From Desulfobacterales bacterium (GTDB lineage: Bacteria; Desulfobacterota; Desulfobacteria; Desulfobacterales; Desulfosalsimonadaceae), in the NCBI GenBank assembly GCA_018224315.1, contig JAGTVF010000296.1, positions 1 to 12,646 of the forward strand: DNA of 12,646 bases, read 5' to 3'. How positions within the stretch are numbered: the first letter of the stretch is position 1; every line of letters begins with the position of its first letter. Shown here in pieces: positions 1 to 8,100 of this stretch. The position numbers and the translations under genes are program-made. A model generated the notes under the pieces. That model did no database searches. It saw only the letters and a program-made list of their open reading frames with translations, and was not told the origin of the DNA.

Positions 1-63
1 CAACAAAAAATGTCCGGTATTTACCATAAACAGAACCTTGCCACTTAAACAGACAAGCCGATC

Positions 64-867
64 ATGCCTGATATCAATATGGACAGCGAAGCAGAATTTT
101 TTCAGCAGGAAACAGAATCCACGGAAGGACTGGCTATTGTCTCAAAAGACCACAAAATCCTGTATTGCAACCACAGGTTTGCCGCCCTGGCCGACAGTGC
201 ATCCAAAGAAACAATCGGCACGCCAATAACCGATGTTGTTGCAAAAAATGAACAGGAACGCCTGATGGCGCTGCTTGGCCAGGCCCATCGGCACGAGCAG
301 GTTTCTGGCGAGTTTTACTTTAAGCCCGGAAACGGCCATAAAATTTTGTGCCGTGCGTCTATGCACAGTCTCAACATCAACGATATGAAAGCCGTTTGCA
401 TGGTGGTCCAGCACCACGCTGCACCTGGAAACGGGGATGGGCCGGAACCGGTCGATACCCCAGCAGAAAAGGCGATTAAAGGGCCAACCGATTCGCAAAT
501 AGAAGTCATGCTTGTCGATGATCATGCCGTAATGCGCCAGGGCCTTTCCGTGCTTTTGTCCAACTACGATGACATCAGCGTCACGGGCGAGGCTGCGGAT
601 GGACAAGAAGCAGTGGAACTGGCCCGGGAACTCAACCCGGATGTGATCCTCATGGACATCAGCATGCCGGAGATGAGCGGAATTGAGGCCACACGCATCA
701 TCAAAGCCGAAATGCCCCATATCCGGATCATCGGGCTGTCCATATTTGACGCCTCGGATCAGGCCGAAGCCATCAGGCAGGCCGGGGCCGGCCAGTACCT
801 GAAAAAAAACGGGGACAAGCACGAGCTGCTGAGCACCATCCGAAACCATTCAGTTAACGCTTGCTGA
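64..867 (+). CDS. PAS-receiver protein, no output domain
   Basis: A 267-residue cytoplasmic signalling protein. Residues about 18-118 look like a small PAS sensor domain. A short Pro/Glu-rich linker leads to a NarL-like receiver domain at about 146-263. The receiver has the acidic pair D152/D153, phospho-acceptor D198 in LMDISMP, S226 in the switch position and K247/K248 in YLKKNG, so it should be phosphorylatable. The protein stops right after the receiver, where NarL-type regulators would continue into a LuxR-type helix-turn-helix. It may therefore act as a single-domain relay, phosphate sink or protein-interaction regulator. Such receivers also occur at the C-termini of hybrid kinases. There is no clear Shine-Dalgarno before the ATG at 64, and a second ATG at 79 is possible. 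Its last 18 bp overlap the convergent PAS/GGDEF gene. Family and phosphorylation site are clear; partner and output are unknown. Confidence 0.85.
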   Translation: MPDINMDSEAEFFQQETESTEGLAIVSKDHKILYCNHRFAALADSASKETIGTPITDVVAKNEQERLMALLGQAHRHEQVSGEFYFKPGNGHKILCRASMHSLNINDMKAVCMVVQHHAAPGNGDGPEPVDTPAEKAIKGPTDSQIEVMLVDDHAVMRQGLSVLLSNYDDISVTGEAADGQEAVELARELNPDVILMDISMPEMSGIEATRIIKAEMPHIRIIGLSIFDASDQAEAIRQAGAGQYLKKNGDKHELLSTIRNHSVNAC

Positions 868-3800
868 CACAAACTCGACAAAGGCCTCGGCAAGCTCGGG
901 ATCAAACTGTTTTCCCGCATGCCGCTTCAGCTCTTCCACCGCTTCCTGCCGGGTAAAAATCCGATCATAGGACCGATGGTGGGTAATGGTGTCAAATGTG
1001 TCAACAACTGCAAACACCCTTGAAAGAAAGGGAATCTCCTTTCCCTTCAGCCCCCTGGGATAGCCACTGCCGTCCCACCATTCCCGCTGGCTTAAAATGG
1101 CTTCAGCGATTCTGGCGGTTTCACCAAAGGTATTGGTGATCCGATAGCCCGCTTCGGCATGGCGCTTGACCTGCTCCCATTCGCTACTGGTAAGATGCCC
1201 GCATTTGCCCAAAACGTCATCTGGCACAACGGCTTTGCCAATGTCATGAAGCCGGATAAACAAAGCCAGATCCTCCATCTGGCTGTCTGAAAAATCCAGT
1301 TTTTTTGCAAACATTTGGGCCAGCTCAGAGGTGCGCTCCACATGACGGTCCAGATCCGGACATTTGATTTGCAGCCGGCGCATCAAAGAGGACAGGACAA
1401 GCTCCTGGTTTTTCCGGCTTTCGGCCAGCTTGTTTTCATACATCTGCTCTTCGGCCTGCCGGATAACCATGTAGATATTATCGGCTTCCCGGCTTTTTTC
1501 CGCAAAACCCAGTGCGATGCTCGGTGCAACCGCTCTTCCATTGCTTAACTCGGCCTGCCTTTTGATCCGGGCGCAAATCCTGCCGGCAATGGCCGCAGAG
1601 GTGGCCGGCAGGATGACGGCAAATTCATCACCGCCCCACCGGGCAATCACGTCCTCATTTCTGCAGGTTTTTCTCAATATTTCCGCAATTTTCTGCAGAA
1701 GCCGGTCGCCTTCCTCGTGGCCGAATGTGTCATTGACCAGCTTGAGATTGTTTAAATCCCCGATGATAAGACTCACCGGAAGGCTCCGGCCCGTATCCAG
1801 CCGGTTGATCTCTTCTTCAAAATAGGCGCGGTTATACAGGCCGGTAACGCTGTCGTGAAAACTCACATACCGGATATGCTCTTCTGCCTTTTTGCGCTCG
1901 GTAATGTCTCTGGCAACCATCATCACACTGCGCACCCGCCCGTCCGTATCAAACTCGGGAATCAGCCGTCCCCAGAAATACCGCTGCTCAAACAAGCCCC
2001 GGAAGCCAAACTCCGTATTGATTTCCCTTCCGGTGCTCATGGCTTTGCCCGCTTCTTGTTCCAAAAGGGCGCAATAGGCCTCGGGCATTTCCAGTTCCCT
2101 GCACGTCCGGCCGATACATCGCTGCCTGGCGATTCCTGTCATGCGCTCATAAGCGGCATTGACAAATTGATACCGCATTTGGGGATCCACGCGAACGATG
2201 ACATCCGGGGAATTTTCCGCCAGTGTGCGAAACTCAAACTCCCTGCGCCGCAGGGCAGCCTCCATGTCCTTGCTTTTTGTAATATCCCGGAAACTGGTCA
2301 CTGCATGGGTGATTTGCCCATTGTCATCCAATACAGGAGCGGCGATCATTGAAACCACGGACTGCGAACCATCGGGCCGGGCCATCATCCATTCCTCGTT
2401 CATGACCACCTCCCCGTTTTTCAGCGCCCGCCAGGAAGGGGTTTGCTCAAGGGCAACAGGCATTTTGCTGCCGTTTCCCAATACTGCATAATGCTGCATT
2501 CGTTTTTCAAGGCTCGTTGCGTGAAGCTCTTTCCTGGATATTCCGATAAAATTTTCATAATAATGGCTCACCAGCCGCAACTTGCCGTCCGGAGCTTCAA
2601 TTACGGCAATGCCTTCGGGTATGCTCATGAGTATGGCCTCAAGAATCCGGCGCCGCTCCTCGGCCTTTTCCCTGGCCGCTCTTGCCCCATCCCGGGATTT
2701 GCGCAGCTTGTTTTCGGCCTGTTTTAAAGGCTCGATATTGCGCCATGCGGCCACACCCCGGATGATCTCTCCATTTGCATCCCGCACCGGCGCGGTGTTG
2801 ACCAGAACCGTTATTGTCTGGCCCTCCTTGTTGGTCAGCCGGTAATATTCACTGACCACCACCTCTCCCTTTTTGATGGAACGCCAGATGGGCATCTGCT
2901 CAAAGGCAACCGCGGTTCCATCCATATTTTCGATATTGAGGTATTGGGAATATTGCTGGAGTGAAATATTTTTAAAGTCATCCTGGTCCTTTCCCGCAAA
3001 CTCGGCCAAATATCGGCTAACCATCAGCAACTGCTCGGTTTGGGCATCCACCAGCAAGAAACCTTCGGGCACGTTATTGATGACCGCTTCGATGATACGC
3101 CGTTCGGATTCAGCCTCCCGAACACGCTGCTGGGCGGTATTGAGAGAGGCGAGCATCATCTCCTCGGTTTCCTTTCGCCCGGTGATATCGCGCATCACCC
3201 CGATACGGTAAACCGGGCGGCCCTTTTTATCCCGGAGAACCCGGAAATAATCAGCCAGCCATCTGTAATCGCCGTCTTTGGCCTTAAACGCATATTCCAG
3301 AAGCCCGGCGGATTGGTCAGAATTCTGAATCAAGTCAAGCTTGCGCTCCACCTCCCGGATATGATCCGGGTGAATCCGGGCCAGAATGTCACCGGTGCCC
3401 ATGGCACTGAATTCTTCGGGCAGATACCCGGTGATCTGCTCGATAACAGGGCTCACGTAATCATAGGCGTCGGTTTGAATATCCCGACGATAGGCGGCGT
3501 CCAGGGAATTTTCAAGAACGGTGCGGAATCGGCTTTCGCTTTCGGCAAGCTGTTTTTGCTTCTGTTTGAGGGCGTTCTGAGTTTGCTTGATTTCAGTGAT
3601 GTCGTGGGCAAATATCATATAGGAAACCAGGTTTCCGGACCCGTCGCATTCCGGAACAATACTGGTGGCATACCACCGCCTGGCAAATTTCACCTCCAGA
3701 TTCTGTGTTCGCCCCTTTTGCGCGGCGGCATCCATGGCTGCCTGAACGGATCGGAGCCATTTCCTGGAAACCTTCACCTGCCCGGCCATCTGACCGATCA

Positions 3801-3954
3801 GTTGATCTGCCGGAATCCCGGCCACTTGCGCATATTTTTCATTCACAAACGTATACCGCCGCTGCGCGTCAAGACGCGCCATCAGATCCGGATACCCTGC
3901 CACAAGTGCGCAAGCTTGATGACTCACTTTTGTTTTCCCCGTTTTTGCCGGCAA
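850..3954 (-). CDS. Five-PAS, GGDEF and HD-GYP signalling protein (cyclic-di-GMP)
   Basis: A 1034-residue cytoplasmic protein with no membrane segment. Five PAS domains lie at about 15-122, 142-262, 285-410, 434-562 and 572-690; most end in the usual DIT motif and are joined by short coiled-coil linkers. A GGDEF domain follows (about 695-855) with intact GGDEF at 774-778 and an RxxD inhibitory site at 765-768, so cyclic-di-GMP synthesis is expected. The C-terminal HD-GYP domain (about 865-1030) keeps H871, H903-D904, K907, H932 and GYP at 964-966. The family His-His pair before the conserved Glu is Gln956-Arg957, which questions its phosphodiesterase activity. The start is a TTG at 3952-3954 preceded by GTGAG six bases upstream; no in-frame ATG fits before the first PAS domain. 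A terminator at 4050-4097 separates it from the gene behind. Signal and target are unknown. Confidence 0.92.
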   Translation of the reverse strand: MPAKTGKTKVSHQACALVAGYPDLMARLDAQRRYTFVNEKYAQVAGIPADQLIGQMAGQVKVSRKWLRSVQAAMDAAAQKGRTQNLEVKFARRWYATSIVPECDGSGNLVSYMIFAHDITEIKQTQNALKQKQKQLAESESRFRTVLENSLDAAYRRDIQTDAYDYVSPVIEQITGYLPEEFSAMGTGDILARIHPDHIREVERKLDLIQNSDQSAGLLEYAFKAKDGDYRWLADYFRVLRDKKGRPVYRIGVMRDITGRKETEEMMLASLNTAQQRVREAESERRIIEAVINNVPEGFLLVDAQTEQLLMVSRYLAEFAGKDQDDFKNISLQQYSQYLNIENMDGTAVAFEQMPIWRSIKKGEVVVSEYYRLTNKEGQTITVLVNTAPVRDANGEIIRGVAAWRNIEPLKQAENKLRKSRDGARAAREKAEERRRILEAILMSIPEGIAVIEAPDGKLRLVSHYYENFIGISRKELHATSLEKRMQHYAVLGNGSKMPVALEQTPSWRALKNGEVVMNEEWMMARPDGSQSVVSMIAAPVLDDNGQITHAVTSFRDITKSKDMEAALRRREFEFRTLAENSPDVIVRVDPQMRYQFVNAAYERMTGIARQRCIGRTCRELEMPEAYCALLEQEAGKAMSTGREINTEFGFRGLFEQRYFWGRLIPEFDTDGRVRSVMMVARDITERKKAEEHIRYVSFHDSVTGLYNRAYFEEEINRLDTGRSLPVSLIIGDLNNLKLVNDTFGHEEGDRLLQKIAEILRKTCRNEDVIARWGGDEFAVILPATSAAIAGRICARIKRQAELSNGRAVAPSIALGFAEKSREADNIYMVIRQAEEQMYENKLAESRKNQELVLSSLMRRLQIKCPDLDRHVERTSELAQMFAKKLDFSDSQMEDLALFIRLHDIGKAVVPDDVLGKCGHLTSSEWEQVKRHAEAGYRITNTFGETARIAEAILSQREWWDGSGYPRGLKGKEIPFLSRVFAVVDTFDTITHHRSYDRIFTRQEAVEELKRHAGKQFDPELAEAFVEFVSASVN

Positions 3955-3975
3955 TATATTCTCACTTGAACATCT

Positions 3976-4004
3976 AATATATTCCGTAAATGATAGATGC
4001 GCAA
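3976..4004 (-). promoter_or_regulatory. Candidate sigma-70-type promoter for the PAS/GGDEF/HD-GYP gene
   Basis: On the minus strand, TTGCGC (3999-4004) and TATATT (3976-3981) are separated by exactly 17 bases. The -10 matches 5 of 6 consensus positions and the -35 matches 3 of 6. The implied start of transcription near 3969 leaves only a very short leader before the TTG start codon. This is a weak, pattern-based call. Confidence 0.3.
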
Positions 4005-4049
4005 ATCGAAAACGCTTCTGCCGGCACGGGCAGAGGATAAATTGAAAAC

Positions 4050-4097
4050 AAACAAAACAGGGACATCCGGATGCTTCCGGGTGCCCCTGTTTTGTTT
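4050..4097 (-). terminator. Strong intrinsic terminator after the DUF5320 gene, possibly bidirectional
   Basis: Two 21-base arms (4050-4070 and 4077-4097) pair around a six-base loop with one A-C mismatch and one G-T pair. The outer half of the stem is A-rich on one arm and T-rich on the other. Read on the minus strand, the GC-rich core is followed by a T-rich run. It lies 21 bp past the stop codon of the minus-strand gene ending at 4119. The symmetric A/T-rich base means it could also stop transcription in the plus direction. Confidence 0.8.
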
Positions 4098-4118
4098 CAA
4101 CATTCTCTGCTACCTGTT

Positions 4119-4472
4119 TTACGATGCGGTATCGGTGAGTTCATCCAGACGCCTGCGGATCATCTCCAGTTCGGATTGCAAAGCATCAGCTTGCTGCTTC
4201 AGACCCTGTTTTTCGGCTTCCGGATCGGCTGTGGCATAGGGCGCACCCTGTGTCCGGGCCGGAAGGCCCGTGGCGAAAAACCGGTTGCGCCACCCAAAAC
4301 CGCCGGCGGAAAAACCCCGGCCAAAGCCGTGTCCACGGCCGAATCCAAAACCCGGACCACGGCCGGGCCCGGCATTGGCAAATCCAGGGGCAGCAAAACC
4401 TCTGCAATATCCGGCGCCGCGTCCGGTCATGGAGCCCATTCCCATGGGACCTGTTCGATCTCCTGCTGGCAT
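4119..4472 (-). CDS. DUF5320 family small Gly-rich protein
   Basis: A 117-residue protein of unknown function. The N-terminus MPAGDRTGPMGMG followed by TGRGAGYC is the hallmark of DUF5320 proteins. Residues about 25-65 are a Gly/Phe/Arg-rich low-complexity stretch, and about 85-113 form a charged, coiled-coil-like helix that probably oligomerises. There is one cysteine (C23) and no signal peptide. An in-frame TTG at 4476-4478 would add two residues, but AAAGGAGGTG at 4480-4489 sits nine bases from the ATG at 4470-4472 and only three from the TTG, so the ATG is chosen. From family knowledge, related genes in anaerobes often lie near Mrp/NBP35-type ATPases and NifX/NifB-like iron-molybdenum cofactor proteins; none is in this window. 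A near-perfect sigma-54 site lies upstream. Function is not assigned. Confidence 0.85.
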   Translation of the reverse strand: MPAGDRTGPMGMGSMTGRGAGYCRGFAAPGFANAGPGRGPGFGFGRGHGFGRGFSAGGFGWRNRFFATGLPARTQGAPYATADPEAEKQGLKQQADALQSELEMIRRRLDELTDTAS

Positions 4473-4479
4473 AACCAAA

Positions 4480-4489
4480 CACCTCCTTT
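4480..4489 (-). promoter_or_regulatory. Shine-Dalgarno that fixes the DUF5320 start
   Basis: The minus strand reads AAAGGAGGTG, with nine bases between GGAGG and the ATG at 4470-4472. The upstream in-frame TTG is only three bases away, too close for normal initiation. Confidence 0.85.
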
Positions 4490-4537
4490 CATTTTTTCAG
4501 ATACCGGCCAGCCCGCTTGAGACTGTCCGGATTGTGT

Positions 4538-4547
4538 ATTGATCAAT
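4538..4547. promoter_or_regulatory. Palindrome at the predicted sigma-54 start site
   Basis: ATTGATCAAT is a perfect 10-bp palindrome centred at 4542.5. That is almost exactly where transcription from the sigma-54 promoter at 4553-4570 would begin. It could be a repressor operator, but ten AT-rich bases can arise by chance. Confidence 0.2.
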
Positions 4548-4552
4548 TATAT

Positions 4553-4570
4553 AAGCATCGGCCGTGCCAA
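4553..4570 (-). promoter_or_regulatory. Sigma-54 (RpoN) -24/-12 promoter upstream of the DUF5320 gene
   Basis: The minus strand reads TTGGCACGGCCGATGCTT. Against the consensus yTGGCACGrNNNTTGCW only the first T of TTGC differs (A here). The invariant GG and GC are separated by the required ten bases. The predicted start near 4543 gives a leader of about 70 nt to the ATG at 4472. Sigma-54 promoters need an ATP-dependent enhancer-binding protein; no such gene is in the window. Confidence 0.75.
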
Positions 4571-4654
4571 ACTTTTTTCCTGATTTCATAAAGCTACAAT
4601 TTATTGTTTTTTATCTATTTTAGTTCAAATCAAGAAAAAATGGAGTTTTTATAC

Positions 4655-4670
4655 ATTGCGTATCTGCAAT
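4655..4670. promoter_or_regulatory. Inverted repeat, candidate activator-binding site
   Basis: ATTGC and GCAAT are separated by six bases, giving a 16-bp dyad about 90 bp upstream of the -24 element of the sigma-54 promoter. This is a usual distance for an enhancer-binding-protein site. No paralogous second copy was found nearby, so the call rests on position and symmetry only. Confidence 0.25.
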
Positions 4671-4784
4671 TCTTTTTTCCACGGCAACTGCAAAACAGAG
4701 ACCCTAAGCCAAACCAACAGATAGCTTGACCGGACGCGGGCCAGGGGGGAAAATAAGAAAACCAATCTAAAAAAAGGCGAAGGA

Positions 4785-4816
4785 CAAAAACGGCTGAAAG
4801 CAGCTACTTCTTCAGC
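4785..4816 (-). terminator. Weak candidate terminator overlapping the stop of the ferritin-like gene
   Basis: On the minus strand GCTGAA and TTCAGC form a 6-bp stem around a 12-base loop, followed after CG by five Ts. The stem includes the last codons and the stop codon. The stem is short and the loop long, so this is tentative. Confidence 0.3.
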
Positions 4817-5109
4817 TCCGCGATCATCTCCTCGACCTCGCCATAACCTTCCTTGTAAAATTTTTCCTCATCCGGATCCAGCTCCCGCAAAAGCCGCAGA
4901 AATTCACCGGCATGCTCTTTTTCCTCATCTGCGATGTCAAGGAGCACTTTTTTGGCCAGTTCGTTGTCCGTGCTTTCCGCTGTCTGCTGGTAGAGCTGAA
5001 TGGCTTCGTATTCGGCTGCGATCATAAAGCGGATGGAGCGGATCAACTCCTGGGGGGTGAGATTTCGATCATTTTTCAACAGCGTGAAGGGATTACAGAA
5101 TTCCGGCAT
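4804..5109 (-). CDS. Ferritin-like diiron protein (EncFtn/rubrerythrin-like, COG1633 type)
   Basis: A 101-residue all-helical protein. Two long helices carry AAEYEAIQLY (E33, E35) and DIADEEKEHAGEF (E63, H66), giving one E...ExxH half-site. Proteins of this size build a complete diiron site only by dimerising, as in the encapsulated ferritin EncFtn, whose metal ligands have nearly the same spacing. The likely role is ferroxidase activity, or iron/peroxide handling in the cytoplasm. The conserved-looking N-terminus MPEFCNPF precedes the first helix. The C-terminus ends in a charged helix with no recognisable encapsulin cargo-loading peptide, and no encapsulin gene is present. The ATG is fixed by AAAAAAGGAGG eight bases upstream. 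It lies 72 bp after the hybrid-kinase stop on the same strand with no clear terminator between, so co-transcription is possible. Annotation pipelines may label this family rubrerythrin or demethoxyubiquinone hydroxylase. Confidence 0.88.
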   Translation of the reverse strand: MPEFCNPFTLLKNDRNLTPQELIRSIRFMIAAEYEAIQLYQQTAESTDNELAKKVLLDIADEEKEHAGEFLRLLRELDPDEEKFYKEGYGEVEEMIAELKK

Positions 5110-5181
5110 GGCGTGTACCTCCTTTTTTGCAGTTCAACATGGCTTTTCACCTTTTTAAATAAATAAATCCCTTTTGCCTTT

Positions 5182-8100
5182 TTACAAGACATGCCGTATT
5201 TTTGCGGCAAGCTCCCGGATGGAAAAGGGCTTTTCAATAAAATGCAGGCCTTTTTCCAGGACCCCGTGATGCGCAATCACATTTGCAGTGTAGCCGGACA
5301 TGTACAAAACTTTTATCTCCGGATACATGGACGCGATTTTTTCCGCCAGCTGCCGGCCGTTCATTTCCGGCATGACCACGTCTGTGATCAGCAGATGGAT
5401 GGGAGCGTTGTGGTCCCGTGCCTGCGCCAATGCGTCGGCAGGAGCGTCTGCGGCCAGCACCTCATAACCCAGCCGCTGCAGCATAATCTGGCCCATTTGC
5501 ATGATCCCGGGCTCGTCTTCAACCAGCAGAACGGTTTCGCCGCTGCCCAGGGGGATTTCCCCGGATGAATCCCGGGGCTGGACTTCGGCTTCACCAGTAT
5601 GCCGGGGCAGATAGATCCTGAAAGTGGTGCCTTCTTCGGGCTCACTGTAAACATTGATAAAACCGTTGTTCTGCCTGACAATGCCGTAGACCGTGGCAAG
5701 GCCCAGGCCCGTGCCCTTGCTGACTTCCTTGGTGGTGAAAAAGGGTTCAAAAATGTTTTCCAGCATCTGTCTGTCCATGCCGGCGCCGTCATCGCTGACT
5801 GCCAGCAATACATAGTCACCCGGGAAAAAATCCGCGTGATCCCGGCAGTACTGCTCATCAATGCTCATGTTATGGGTCTCAATGGTGATATGACCCACCC
5901 CGGCGATGGCATCCCTGGCATTGACACACAGATTGGCCAGAATCTGATCAATCTGGGTGGGATCCATTTTCACCGGCCACAGCCCCGGGCCGGGCAGCCA
6001 TGAAAGCTCAATGTCTTCTCCAATGAGCCGGCGCAGCATCTTTAACATACCTTCCACGTTTTTGTTTAAATCCAGAACAGCCGGGTCGATGGTCTGCTTT
6101 CTGGCAAAGGCCAGCAGCTGACGGGTGATGTCGTTGGATCTTTTTGCCGCATTTAAGATCTCGGTGAGATCCCCATGCAGGGGATCTGTTGTATCGACCT
6201 TGTCTAGGGCCAGCTCGGCGTAGCCGATGATCACACTTAGCATGTTGTTGTAATCATGGGCCACCCCACCGGCCAGGCGGCCCACGGACTCCATTTTCTG
6301 GGCCTGCTGGAGCTGTTGTTCAAGGGACTTTCGCTGCTGCTCAGAAATGCGGTGCTGCTGGTCCATCTCCAGCACAGCCAGACCATAGGCCAGATCATCG
6401 GCCATTTCCATAAAAAGGGCCTGTTCCTCGGCGTCCTGGCCGAGCCCGTGGGACAGGGCCACGGCAAGGTAACCAAACACTTTTTCCGCATGGACGAGCT
6501 GCACGCACATGACGTCTCTTTCAGCGCATTGATCGGCAATGGGACAATCCCCGCAGGTCTTGTCCTGGTCCCGAATCATCACGATCCGGTCCGCTTCCCC
6601 GGCCTGGCGGCAGCATTGCGGAAGCTGTCCGCTGGAAAGGATTTCCTGAAGGGGCAGAAAAAGCTCTCCCATTCCCGCTTCGGCCCAGAATGCGGGATAT
6701 CGGCTGTCATCTGTGAGCACAATAAGTACGCTGGCATAGCCGCGGTTGTCCACCAGAAGCCGACAAGCCCCCCGGATCAGGGCTTCGGGGTCAGGCTCGC
6801 TGACAATGAGCTGATTTACATCGCGGATGGCCCGCAACACATTGTTTAAATGCTCGATGCGCTCCTGGGCGCGTTTGAAATCGGTAATATCCAGGCAATG
6901 GCCGATATAGCCGATAAACTGCCCGTTAAAATCATACCTGGGGCTGCCGTCATCCTGGATCCAGCGGTATTGTCCGTCATGGCGCCGGAGGCGGTAAATC
7001 ATGGAAAACCGCTCATGCCGGTCAAAAGCCCTGTGAAATATCTCAATGCACCGATCCCGGTCCTCCGGGTGCACGCCCTGGATCCAGCCCTCGCCCTTTT
7101 CCTGGGACAGGCTGCGGCCGGTATATTCCAGCCAGGCCCGATTGAAATAATCGCACTGCTTGTCCCCATCCGCGGTCCAGATCAGGGCGGATCCGGAATC
7201 GGCCAGGTTGCGGAAATGCTGCTCGGTTTCCTGGAGTTCGGCGGTTTGCCGCGCCACCTGCCGGCGAAGCGACCAGCTCCAGGCCACGGCAGCCAACAGG
7301 ATAAACAAAAGCGGGCCCAGCACCATTGCCGAATATTTGAGAATCTCGACCACGCCCGGGTCTTCTCCCGGATAAACCCCCATCCATTTTTCATAAATGC
7401 GCCGGTATTCCCCGCTTTCTTTAATCGCTTCAAGCCCTTCGCCCAGCTCGGCCAGCAGGGCGTGATGGCCGTTTTGCACGGCCATGGCGTATTCCGGGGA
7501 CAAAAACGAATGCCGGCCTACCTCGAGATTTTCCCAGCCAAATTTCTCCATCCAGTACAGGGCGGTTCTTCTGGCCACCAGGGCGCAGTCATGCCTGCCC
7601 CGGGCCAGCTGACGAAGGGCGTCCTCCTGGGCATCCACCACGGTTATCCGATCTTCAAGGCCGTTTTCCCGGGCAAAATCGTGCATGATATCCCCGTCCT
7701 GGACAACAATGCGCATATCTTCCAGCTCATCCACCGAATCCGGGGCAGGCCCCTGGTTTTTGCGCACCACGGCCACATAATGATTCACCTTGTGAGGAGG
7801 CGTGAAATCAAAAACCCGGTCTCTTTCCGGGGAATAAAACATTCCCTGGATCACATCAATTTCACCGCGCTCCAAAGCCTGCCGGATCTCCCCCCAGGGA
7901 GCCAGCCGGATATGAATATCCAGGCCCACCTCCCGGGCCACAGCCCGGATCAGATCCACGTTGAAACCTGCGGGCCGGCCGTTTTCATCAAGAAACGCGT
8001 AAGGGGGATAATTGTGATCCCCGCCCACCAGGATCTGGCGGCCGGGCAGCTGCATGGCGGCAAACCATTTGGCATGAAGGCGCCGGAATGTGCCGTCTGC

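Larger units (their letters stand above)
4473..4803. other. AT-rich intergenic region between the DUF5320 and ferritin-like genes
   Basis: This 331-bp stretch has no convincing ORF on either strand. Its left part holds the DUF5320 ribosome-binding site, a palindrome and the sigma-54 promoter. Around 4575-4680 it is strongly AT-rich with A and T runs, the kind of bendable DNA found between sigma-54 promoters and their activator sites. ATTGC-N6-GCAAT lies at 4655-4670. The right end may hold a weak terminator for the ferritin-like gene. Nothing recognisable was seen between about 4680 and 4780. Confidence 0.6.

Noticed and set aside
142..849. 235-residue minus-strand ORF opposite the PAS-receiver gene
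   Set aside because: The plus strand carries an intact receiver with all active-site residues; the antisense frame shows no family features.
3040..3969. 309-residue plus-strand ORF opposite the PAS/GGDEF/HD-GYP gene
   Set aside because: It is antisense to clearly coding PAS domains, has no ribosome-binding site or recognisable domain, and is rich in residues typical of antisense frames.
4804..5109. Encapsulin cargo system
   Set aside because: The ligand spacing suggested EncFtn, but there is no encapsulin gene and no cargo-loading peptide in the window.
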